46,390 bases of DNA from Fidelibacterota bacterium (GTDB lineage Bacteria; Fidelibacterota; UBA8477; JABMPR01): assembly GCA_013202385.1 (NCBI GenBank), contig JABMOT010000171.1, positions 1 to 46,390 of the forward strand. Reading direction: 5' to 3'. Shown here piece by piece: positions 25,180 to 33,305 of the stretch. Every line of letters starts with the position of its first letter. Position 1 is the stretch's first letter. The position numbers and the translations under genes are program-made. The notes beneath the pieces are model-generated. The model was given only the letters and a program-made list of their open reading frames with translations. It made no database searches and was not told the origin of the DNA.

Positions 25180-28100
25180 CTATTTCAGTAGCAGAATTCG
25201 TCTCCCTTGAATTCCAAGTTTAGTCTCCAGGACAACTATATAAACACCAGTAGCATAATCACTGCCGCTAAAGCGTATTTTATGTTCACCTTCCGTGAGC
25301 CGATCATTGATAAGTTGTTCTAGCTCCCGCCCCCTAATATCAAAGATAGAGAGTCGCACCTGCATTGGATCAGGTATTGAAAAACTCAACATAGTTTCAG
25401 GATTAAAGGGGTTGGGATAATTTTGATTTAGCCGAAACGCTGTGGGCTGTTGAAAAGACTCCTCATTTACAGAAACCCCAGGCATTCTTTTGATGATTCT
25501 GAAGTTATCTAGATATACACGACCACTTACTTCACCAAATTCTGGATCATAGGTCAATTGGAAACTATCCGCACGATAATTCGTTCCATCCAGAACCCCA
25601 CTACCAGTAAGCCATGTTCCTACCATGCTGGGATCACTCAGATCCCATTCGAGTAGTCTCCAGCCCTCCCAGTCGATTGTGTACCAGGTAGAAACTTCAC
25701 TTGTTATCCAACTACTGCCATCGCCTTCATCAATGGCGAAACGGAATTTATTGTTACTAGCATCACCATAGATATAACACTGGATGTTGTAGGAAGTGTC
25801 GAAATATACACTTGCGGGCGGCGCTGTATCCGGGATGTACTCTCTCAACAGATGTGAGCTTACGGTGGTGTCCCATTGATAAGCGATATATGCTGATTTT
25901 AAACCCTGATTGTAGATACTTGATGCAGGCAGATAATTACTGGTTGAGTAGCCAAAGGTTGTTGCAGAACCAATGGTGCCCGCGGTTGAGCCGCTCCCCT
26001 CAGGATCCCACCAGCCATTCATTGCTGTAAAATTATCTATGTCTATTATTTCAGAGTAATGTTCATTGAATGTAGTGAAAGATACTGAAATCACTTCATC
26101 CAAGGGATTCCCAATGGTATCCGAGATACTTTCTGCCAGGGTTATGGTATAATCGCTTGCAGCGTGAAGGGGTTCAAACAGCTTGATATCCAGCACCGAT
26201 TTTCCATAATATCCAGTCATCAGGAAACCAAATTCCTGTTCTTCTCCGGCTTGGCTAAAACTGATAGCGTCCATGGTCACGCTTTCACGATCCAATTCTT
26301 CATCAAAAACAAAAGAGATCACACCTTCAACATCAAAATCTTCAGCGGCGATAGTAAAATCAGGTGTACTATATATTACTCTGGGACCTGCTTCATCAAT
26401 TTCTTTTGTAAGGAAAGTATAGCTAAGGGTACCGCCGGCTACCCCGTCTGCGTCACCGTCAAAAGCGACCCCGTTAATGTCTTGAGCAACATCGCTGAGT
26501 GACACTGTATAAGCCGTAAGGAAATCCAAATTATTCAGAGGATATACGGTGAGGCGGTGATTTGACTCAGACCAGCTATAAATATCAACACCAATATCAG
26601 GAGAAAAACTAAGTGCAGACTCAACTGAAACGATGTTCATAGATTTGCTGAAATTGAATGTCAGAGGAGTGTTCACATTAACTGTGTCGTCTGGTTCGGG
26701 GTAGACATATAGAGCCACAGGAGCAAATGATTCCAATACGGAAGATTCAACACCAACAGCAGGCAGTGACTCGTTCCAATATCTGTCCAGCATGGTAGCA
26801 CTATAAAAATAGCTGCTGTTGTGATCCTGGGTTCCGTCAAATGATTCGGTTATAGTAAAGGTATCTGCACCAAAAAGCACACCAATAATCTTGCTCTCAT
26901 CTACATCGAATTCATCGGTCTCAGAGCGATAAATCGCCCACCATTGATCTTCTGTGACAGACTCATCAGGCGTAACAGTAATATCGAAAGTGAAATCGTC
27001 AATGATAGCTAGTGAGACCGAAGGCGAGACCGGTGACTCATTTACATAAATACCTGTGTCACGTATTTTAGTCTTCCCGCTAAAAAAGGTTGCGCCGGCT
27101 ATGGGCCAGTATTGATAGCCCTGCCAACTGCCATAGGAGAAGAATTGGAACCCATCTACCCAGTCAATCGATCTACAAGCATTAATCACACTTTCATGCC
27201 GTGACCATACATTATTCAAAGCAAATTGGTAGGATCCGGGACCGGCAGAGTACAATCTGCCTGCATTAACTCCAGGTTGGATGTACAATCCCCAATCATT
27301 TGATAATTCGTTAGTAAAGCCCCCCGATGTTGTCCAATGATAATGCATGGGAGTTAGTTGGTCGATATAGCCCTCGTTAAACCAGAGTGCTGCATCTTGA
27401 AAGACAGCATAGTAGCCATTCCAGCCTCCAGTTCCACCAGCCTTGTATTTTCCTATTGCAGCCACTGACAGACGAACCCAGGGTTTCTGGGTCTGGATAG
27501 AGTCATGGAGGGCATGTACAAATTCTGTAACTGAGGATCGCCAGAATTCCTCCCAAGAGTCATATTCGCTGGGAATTCCTCCCAAATATGAATGTTCAAT
27601 ATCATATGTATAACGTGCAGGATCAACAGAGCGGGCTGCTGCATTATACTCTTTTTCGACCATACCGTCCAAAATCTGTAATTGCGACTCTTCTGATAGC
27701 TGGGTTATTGTAGAGAAATCGCCGGTATCATACTCATTCCAGCGTACATAATCCAAGTGCAATCCATCAATATCATAGTTAGTCACCAATTCCATAGCTA
27801 CATCTAATGTATAATCTCTCACCGCTTGTAAGCCTGGTGATAAAGCACGATATCCAGGCATGGGGTTTCCATCCCCATCACGACAAACCCAATCTGGATG
27901 TGCTAGAGCAGGTGGAAGAGGCGATAATGTGGAGTCCACTGATGAAGTTTGAAAGGTATTGAACCATGCATGCAGTTCCAGACCACGGGCATGCGCCTGT
28001 TCAATGGCATATTGAAGTGGATCATATCCTGGGTCACTGCCACCTGCATAATAGCCCCAAGGTTCGAAGGATGAATTATAATAGGCAGTTCCACCTTGTC

Positions 28101-28308
28101 GCACTTGAAAGAGCACGGCATTCATATTGGCAGCAACATGGTTATCAAGAATGGTTCGGATTCTTGCCTGGTTTTCACTGACTGAGCTCCCTGCGCTGAT
28201 ATGTTCCCAAGTAATAACCCAGGTAGCCCGAAATTCCTGATTATCTGTTTGAGCCCAGATCGTGGACACACCGAACAGTATATAAATGTATATCCTCTGC
28301 CAATTCAT
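25180..28308 (-). CDS. secreted glycoside-hydrolase-like (GHL10/DUF187) protein with Ig-like domains and type-A sorting domain
   Basis: A 1042-residue protein. The start at 28308 is chosen because GGAGGAAA lies upstream and the protein then begins with a signal peptide (MNWQRIYIYILFGVSTIWAQ); the open frame extends 45 codons further but runs into the neighbour's terminator. Residues about 24-345 match the glycosyl-hydrolase-like GHL10 barrel: FRATWVITWEH, MNAVLFQVRQGGTAYY, ARGLELHAWFNTF and IDGLHLDYVRW (near 181-191). Two Ig-like (SbsA/Big_5-type) domains follow (about 525-735), then a carbohydrate-binding-like beta-sandwich (about 750-945) and a sorting domain with NYPNPFNPETMLSF, ending ILLLK. 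The likely role is surface or extracellular glycan hydrolysis; the substrate is unknown. It is a single-gene unit. Confidence 0.88.
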   Translation of the reverse strand: MNWQRIYIYILFGVSTIWAQTDNQEFRATWVITWEHISAGSSVSENQARIRTILDNHVAANMNAVLFQVRQGGTAYYNSSFEPWGYYAGGSDPGYDPLQYAIEQAHARGLELHAWFNTFQTSSVDSTLSPLPPALAHPDWVCRDGDGNPMPGYRALSPGLQAVRDYTLDVAMELVTNYDIDGLHLDYVRWNEYDTGDFSTITQLSEESQLQILDGMVEKEYNAAARSVDPARYTYDIEHSYLGGIPSEYDSWEEFWRSSVTEFVHALHDSIQTQKPWVRLSVAAIGKYKAGGTGGWNGYYAVFQDAALWFNEGYIDQLTPMHYHWTTSGGFTNELSNDWGLYIQPGVNAGRLYSAGPGSYQFALNNVWSRHESVINACRSIDWVDGFQFFSYGSWQGYQYWPIAGATFFSGKTKIRDTGIYVNESPVSPSVSLAIIDDFTFDITVTPDESVTEDQWWAIYRSETDEFDVDESKIIGVLFGADTFTITESFDGTQDHNSSYFYSATMLDRYWNESLPAVGVESSVLESFAPVALYVYPEPDDTVNVNTPLTFNFSKSMNIVSVESALSFSPDIGVDIYSWSESNHRLTVYPLNNLDFLTAYTVSLSDVAQDINGVAFDGDADGVAGGTLSYTFLTKEIDEAGPRVIYSTPDFTIAAEDFDVEGVISFVFDEELDRESVTMDAISFSQAGEEQEFGFLMTGYYGKSVLDIKLFEPLHAASDYTITLAESISDTIGNPLDEVISVSFTTFNEHYSEIIDIDNFTAMNGWWDPEGSGSTAGTIGSATTFGYSTSNYLPASSIYNQGLKSAYIAYQWDTTVSSHLLREYIPDTAPPASVYFDTSYNIQCYIYGDASNNKFRFAIDEGDGSSWITSEVSTWYTIDWEGWRLLEWDLSDPSMVGTWLTGSGVLDGTNYRADSFQLTYDPEFGEVSGRVYLDNFRIIKRMPGVSVNEESFQQPTAFRLNQNYPNPFNPETMLSFSIPDPMQVRLSIFDIRGRELEQLINDRLTEGEHKIRFSGSDYATGVYIVVLETKLGIQGRRILLLK

Positions 28309-28426
28309 ATTTGACTTTCCTCCATTAAATGTTGTCATAAAAGATAATCTGAAAATCCTACGAAGTAAGTATGATTCCTGTACAAACTGATCACATATTC
28401 CCACCTGAATCTGTACAACTAGGCAC

Positions 28427-28458
28427 AAAAAAAAGGCGAGCATAACTCGCCTTTTTTT
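28427..28458 (-). terminator. intrinsic terminator of operon C
   Basis: GGCGAG / CTCGCC arms with a 5-nt loop, flanked by runs of A and T (8 A before, 7 T after on the plus strand), so the structure also works on the minus strand, where transcription of the upstream gene ends 18 nt earlier. A classical rho-independent terminator. Confidence 0.92.
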
Positions 28459-28475
28459 GTACCATTAAGCAGCGT

Positions 28476-29786
28476 TTATTTAACCAACATCATACTTTTA
28501 GCACTCACTTGTCCGTTGAAGGAGAGCTGATAAATGTAAAGTCCTGAGCTTAGGTTTGAACCGTTGAAAGAGGCAACGTGATTTCCGGCATTCATTTGGT
28601 CATTCAGCAGAGTTGCAATTTCGTGACCTGCAACATCATAAACCGTCAAAGTGACCAGACCATCCTGATGGAGCTCGTAGGCAATTGTGGTTGATGGGTT
28701 AAAGGGGTTCGGGTAATTCTGCTTCAACTCAAAAGCGGTCGGAATCGTAATGGGACGATCCACACCGTCGGGTACCTGATTCCAAATTGTCACAGCGCAA
28801 TATCCAAAATCAGCAACATACATTTTGGTACCATCTGCGCTCCAGGCACAACCACGACCATTAAACATGCCACCCTGATCGTAAGCACCGTTAGGTGTTC
28901 CAAATGAGTACTTTTCTGTACCATCAGTCCCATAGACCCAATAGCGTGAACCGTGTAATGTGTCAGCTGTAAACTCAATCTGAGTATTGGCAGCATACAG
29001 CAAGCCTTCAGGACTCATGCTCACATCTTCCGCCCAAAGCTGTTGGAATGTGGTATCGTTGATCTGCCATCCTCCAATGGCTTCCACCTCCTCATGGGGG
29101 AAGGTACCAGGCAAATCACTGTGTAAGTGACGAATACCCATCCCATTCCAGGTTGAGCCCGTGTAAATATCCTGGCCATCACCTGAGACAACAATTGCAC
29201 GAGTATTAGAACCAGTAAATTCAGCAACGGCATTGCCGGTTTCAACCAAATCTGAATTCAGTATTTTGATTGCGTGACCTGGTCCCACTGTACCAATATA
29301 GACATTTCCCGCATCATCAACGGCAGGTTTTGACAAGGAGCCAGTGAAATCGGGGTAATCGTACATGGCCATTCCAGCGCCAGTAGTATGGTTGATCTTA
29401 TACATCTTACCGGCAACGGCGTAGAGGACATTCCCATCATTATCTGTTGTCAAACCGCGGCAGGAACTGACGAGTGTGTCTGTGACCCCGCTGATAGTTA
29501 ACATTGAAATCGGTGAAAATGAGGCTGGTGTTCCATCGGAAGATACAGCAAATATCTGATAGACATCCACAGTGTCAGTCGCAGTTGGATAAAGTGACGC
29601 AGTGGAATAATTGTACATGGCGTACCAAATCATTCCAGCTCCATCCACAGTCACACCGTGCATCCCGTAACTGTTTGTGATCTCTGTGTCGGGAATTTCA
29701 GCAAGCACGCCTTCAAATTCCCAGCCGCCAAATACGGCACTGCTTATTACCAACGCAGTGACGAAGATAGATAGCATTCTTCTCAT
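28476..29786 (-). CDS. secreted propeller-like protein with type-A sorting domain, last gene of operon C
   Basis: A 436-residue protein. I choose the ATG at 29786 because AGGAG lies eight bases upstream and a signal peptide (MRRMLSIFVTALVISSAVFG) starts there; the frame runs 12 codons further. The body (about 20-345) resembles NHL/SMP-30-type propellers, with repeats such as GVTVDGAGMIWYAMY, LTTDNDGNVLYAVAGKMYK, AVDDAGNVYIGTVG and MSPEGLLYAAN. The C-terminal sorting domain (about 350-436) contains NYPNPFNPSTTIAY, VYDVAGHEI and GLYIYQL, ending MMLVK. It lies 116 nt after the IPT-domain lipoprotein gene and directly before the terminator, so it is probably part of the long operon, though an internal promoter in the gap is possible. 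Confidence 0.87.
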   Translation of the reverse strand: MRRMLSIFVTALVISSAVFGGWEFEGVLAEIPDTEITNSYGMHGVTVDGAGMIWYAMYNYSTASLYPTATDTVDVYQIFAVSSDGTPASFSPISMLTISGVTDTLVSSCRGLTTDNDGNVLYAVAGKMYKINHTTGAGMAMYDYPDFTGSLSKPAVDDAGNVYIGTVGPGHAIKILNSDLVETGNAVAEFTGSNTRAIVVSGDGQDIYTGSTWNGMGIRHLHSDLPGTFPHEEVEAIGGWQINDTTFQQLWAEDVSMSPEGLLYAANTQIEFTADTLHGSRYWVYGTDGTEKYSFGTPNGAYDQGGMFNGRGCAWSADGTKMYVADFGYCAVTIWNQVPDGVDRPITIPTAFELKQNYPNPFNPSTTIAYELHQDGLVTLTVYDVAGHEIATLLNDQMNAGNHVASFNGSNLSSGLYIYQLSFNGQVSAKSMMLVK

Positions 29787-29902
29787 GTTTTGTTCTCCTT
29801 CTGTTGTTTGCGATTTATACATGCCAAACGCGTAAGATTATACAATTGAACGCGCTTTTATGCACATGTTTTTATTCTATTTGTTAATATTTTAAACAAA
29901 CT

Positions 29903-31141
29903 TTATTGACGCCCAGCATAGGCTGCTCCAGCCTCCACCATATTAATTTTGGACACTCTGGTTGCTTGCAGCTGATACAGATAGTCGCCATTCCCCCACA
30001 CCAGGTCACGTGTGGGCGGTGATAGTATGTGATTGTAAAACGGTTTTAATTCAAAATTCTCATATACGAGTATAGCCTGAACAGCATCCAGACCCAGAAA
30101 CAATTTGCCATCTGCTGAAAATGTCATAGCATTGATTTGAACCCCTGCATAATCTGGGTAATCTGCCAGATCAAGTACCAGTTCTGAGGCACCCAGAGTA
30201 AAACCGGAAATATGATTTTTATAGACCACAGGAGCTGTGTTTGCACCGTTGGATGTCCTGAATCCGGAAACATATAGATCATTGTCAAAGACTCGTACAC
30301 ATTTAATGTTTAGACTGTCATAGGCCATGAGTGTGTCTTTGATCCCTGTATCAAAACTGATGCCCATCACATAGCCCTTGTTCGGTGCTTTTATGAATGC
30401 GACGAAGACATGGTTGCTATCGAGAAAGTCCAGATCGCGGGTCACATCGGATCCTGCAAATGGGAATAAATAGCTTCTATTATAAAGACCAGTGGTCTTG
30501 TCCATGGCATAGAGCAGTGCCCCACCTGTCAGGAAGAGCAGATCATTGCCTCCGTACTTCAGACCCGTCGAGGACACCGTCAATGTACTAAATTCAAGTT
30601 TTTTCAAACTATCAGGGAAGACTGAATACATTTTGATGGTTGGATTTCCAAACGTAGTAACCCAAAGGGCATCGTTTACATCACAGGCAAGGGAATAGAG
30701 TTGATCAAAATCATCAAAGCCGCCAACCGGAATGACGGCCGGCACAATTTCAAAAGGTGTTTCATATTCGGCAAATTGAAAGGCTCCCTGGACACTTATC
30801 CTGACAATAATCGAATCTCCTGAAATAACCGGGACACGCACTCGCAGACTGGTTTCACTGGCCGTAAGCACCTCTCCAGGTAGACCGTTAAAAAAGACCA
30901 TATTATAATCTGAAACCGCTGAAAAATTGCTACCGGTAATTATTACCACGCCTTCGCCGGCAAAGCTGACATCGTTCTGACTGTAATTGCTATCTGGAGC
31001 CACGTGTGTTATAGCTGGTGTTGGGTTCCCGGTCACATCAGGATTGTAGATGCTTTGTGGATCTTCCTCACAACTAAAAAACAGCACTATAACAGTGAGG
31101 GTCATTACTAATAATTTTTGGGTTTGTTTTTGCTGTCTCAT
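29903..31141 (-). CDS. IPT/TIG-domain lipoprotein with propeller-like C-terminal part
   Basis: A 412-residue protein. The start at 31141 (AGGA nine bases upstream) gives a lipoprotein signal with the cleavage Cys at residue 24 (VLFFSCEED). An alternative ATG at 31165 adds eight residues. Residues about 36-118 look like an IPT/TIG immunoglobulin-like fold (PAITHVAPDSNYSQND, GVVIITGSNFS, VVFFNGLPGEV-like strand, VRVPVISGDSIIVRI). The remainder (about 125-412) has propeller-like repeats (LACDVNDALWVTTFG, MTFSADGKLFLGLD). IPT lipoproteins beside SusC/SusD pairs in Bacteroidetes often bind glycans at the surface; the same could hold here, where the gene follows the second receptor unit. No SusD is present. 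Confidence 0.82.
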   Translation of the reverse strand: MRQQKQTQKLLVMTLTVIVLFFSCEEDPQSIYNPDVTGNPTPAITHVAPDSNYSQNDVSFAGEGVVIITGSNFSAVSDYNMVFFNGLPGEVLTASETSLRVRVPVISGDSIIVRISVQGAFQFAEYETPFEIVPAVIPVGGFDDFDQLYSLACDVNDALWVTTFGNPTIKMYSVFPDSLKKLEFSTLTVSSTGLKYGGNDLLFLTGGALLYAMDKTTGLYNRSYLFPFAGSDVTRDLDFLDSNHVFVAFIKAPNKGYVMGISFDTGIKDTLMAYDSLNIKCVRVFDNDLYVSGFRTSNGANTAPVVYKNHISGFTLGASELVLDLADYPDYAGVQINAMTFSADGKLFLGLDAVQAILVYENFELKPFYNHILSPPTRDLVWGNGDYLYQLQATRVSKINMVEAGAAYAGRQ

Positions 31142-31184
31142 ATTATTTCGTCCTGTTTTTTGCATGATACGCCAACTCCAAAGT

Positions 31185-33305
31185 CTAACGTATTACGATA
31201 AATTTTTCAAGGATAGAGCGACCATCAGGCTGCTCAAAATGTGCAATGTAAATCCCGCTGGAAATCACCTGTAGAGCATCTGTACTTAACAGCCAAAACT
31301 CATCTCCACTGCCGTCCGTATGCTGGATTGTCTTGATGAGATCCCCGCGTTCTGTATAAATTCGTATTGTGCATACTCCAGGAATGTCATAAAAAGCGAG
31401 CTTATCAGGTTGCCCGAGAAAAGCCTCCTGATTGATATTGTATGGATTTGGAACAATGCGAACCTTTTCCAAATTGCCAGCTTTTCTTTTTAAGGTTGCA
31501 GCCTGGGTCGTACGGGTATAAAATCTATTACTATGCAATGACCCAGAGGGATTCAATGTGGTATTATTTTCACTGCCATCATTAAAGGCCACCAAATAAT
31601 AAAAATAATTTTGACCACGAACAGGTGAGATGTCATCATAGTAATAGCTAAGCTCCGGATTATCCGTTCCAAATCCACAGGCGAAGATTTCTTCGAAAGT
31701 TGTATCCAGCTCACCTATGGCCCTGAACAGACGATACCCACCGAAATCCGCATCATTCTCAGATAAACTGGGTAGCCAGCTTGTGTAGATAAGATCCCCC
31801 CCTGACTCCACAGTGAAGCTCTGAGGTGGCTGTGGTGGTTGTGGAATGGTAAAACCAGAATCATAATTGCGTTTTGCTCGGCCAAAAGTAAGCATTATTG
31901 AATCTTTGCCTGTATATACCCAACTGTTTTTAAAGACATTCATATCAGTGGTCTCGTTTCCATCAGGCAAAGTAAAGGGTCCATTATCTCCGGGTGTATT
32001 GTAGGCCTGCTGCCAACGCTCTCCAATCACTCGGCACATTTCCCGACTCAAGCCGTTTATACCCTCTGCTTCCACAATATGAATACTCTCGCCGAGTGCC
32101 AGATCGAAGGGACCATAGGTCATCATGACATTGGTGCCTCCGCCATCGTTGTGTGCCTTCCAGGGATCAAATGGATCCGTGATATCACCACCTGTAAAAA
32201 CTTCATCCATCCGAGTTGTATCCCCCATGTTCGACCCGCCAAAAGGATGGCCCGAAAGCATTTCATAGAGATCACTCATGGCGTCAACATTCTCGATTCG
32301 TTGATCACCTATTTTTGGATAGGTATCACCGGCATGCCAACCAAGGAATACAGGTTGGGCAATCCAATCTTCAGGATCCAGTGCCGATCGATCCACATGG
32401 AGAACAACAGAACCCGTATGATGCGGGGATGTCAATCTGCCCGTAGCTGTTAAATCTGGACCGCCAATATTATCGAAGGTATTCTTTTCCCCTTGTCCAG
32501 CCCAAGAGAAACCTGCCCGGAGCCAATCTACAATGGGATTATCGGGCGTAATTGCTTCTTGATAGTGAAGTGAATAATCCTCTCCACGGCGTGTAACCCA
32601 TGTGTGTTTACCCCAACTCTGTCCATCACCGATGGTCCAGTTGGCTTCTCGACCCATTGAATAGCGTGTTCCCCAGCCAATCCTTACACCGAGCAAAGAA
32701 TCTGTGAGTTCTATATCTGCATCCCAATCGGCATTGCCAGTATTGGTGAAGGTAAATTCTTTAATGAAGTAGTTGTCATGATATTGCTGACTAAAAGCGT
32801 AAATTTTGCGGGTCATAGTCAAACCCATGGAAGAATTCACAATATTTGTGATAATTCTGTCTGCAAGCTGATCTGGGTCGATGGCATCTATCTCACCAGC
32901 AAAGATGACTCCGAGATCATTGCCATCCACATAGACATTAGGGGGTTGGAAACGACTGGTTTGGGTCAGCTCCATTGGAAATAGACCGATGCCCTCAGCA
33001 TCCTGGGTGTAATACACACCATATCTGGACCAAAAGGCACCATTCTTATCTTTAAAATCTCGAGAAGCTGCCCATGCACGTTTGATGACGGCATTATCCT
33101 GGAACCGATAGTCAGCTGGCCAGATCATACCTTCGTAATAGCTGTTATTCCAGCCTCTCTCAGATCCATAGGCAGAGAATTGACTCTGGAGACTACCAAT
33201 ACGAACATAACGTTTCAGGGATGCATCGACCTGACCTTGAACCATGGACAATCCAAGTAAAAGGACAAAGCTCAAAATTGCGATGATACTACGACGGATC
33301 TTCAT
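31185..33305 (-). CDS. large exported protein with FnIII-like region and VPNPY-type C-terminal domain (operon C, second unit)
   Basis: A 706-residue protein with a signal peptide (about 1-24). It is clearly a paralogue of the product at 38308-40389: shared landmarks in the same order are IVNSSMGLTMTRKI...FSQQYHDNY, YGPFDLALGESIHIVEAEG, SREMC, WVYTGKDSIMLTFGRA and PPQSFTVESGGDLI. An FnIII-like domain (about 495-590) precedes the C-terminal domain (about 615-706), which holds VRIVPNPYNI, CTIRIYTERGDLIKTIQHTD and GIYIAHFEQPDG, ending FIVIR. The ATG overlaps the TGA of the upstream receptor gene (TGATG), so the two are coupled. Role inferred: surface partner of that receptor. Confidence 0.87.
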   Translation of the reverse strand: MKIRRSIIAILSFVLLLGLSMVQGQVDASLKRYVRIGSLQSQFSAYGSERGWNNSYYEGMIWPADYRFQDNAVIKRAWAASRDFKDKNGAFWSRYGVYYTQDAEGIGLFPMELTQTSRFQPPNVYVDGNDLGVIFAGEIDAIDPDQLADRIITNIVNSSMGLTMTRKIYAFSQQYHDNYFIKEFTFTNTGNADWDADIELTDSLLGVRIGWGTRYSMGREANWTIGDGQSWGKHTWVTRRGEDYSLHYQEAITPDNPIVDWLRAGFSWAGQGEKNTFDNIGGPDLTATGRLTSPHHTGSVVLHVDRSALDPEDWIAQPVFLGWHAGDTYPKIGDQRIENVDAMSDLYEMLSGHPFGGSNMGDTTRMDEVFTGGDITDPFDPWKAHNDGGGTNVMMTYGPFDLALGESIHIVEAEGINGLSREMCRVIGERWQQAYNTPGDNGPFTLPDGNETTDMNVFKNSWVYTGKDSIMLTFGRAKRNYDSGFTIPQPPQPPQSFTVESGGDLIYTSWLPSLSENDADFGGYRLFRAIGELDTTFEEIFACGFGTDNPELSYYYDDISPVRGQNYFYYLVAFNDGSENNTTLNPSGSLHSNRFYTRTTQAATLKRKAGNLEKVRIVPNPYNINQEAFLGQPDKLAFYDIPGVCTIRIYTERGDLIKTIQHTDGSGDEFWLLSTDALQVISSGIYIAHFEQPDGRSILEKFIVIR

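Noticed and set aside
28309-28443. Longer N-terminus for the glycoside-hydrolase-like protein
   Set aside because: The open frame extends upstream into the operon C terminator, while a good ribosome-binding site and a signal peptide begin at 28308.
29878-29898. AT-only inverted repeat TTTGTT...AACAAA after the IPT lipoprotein gene
   Set aside because: Six-bp all-A/T-biased arms with a long spacer and no GC-rich stem; too weak for a terminator, so operon C is treated as reading through.
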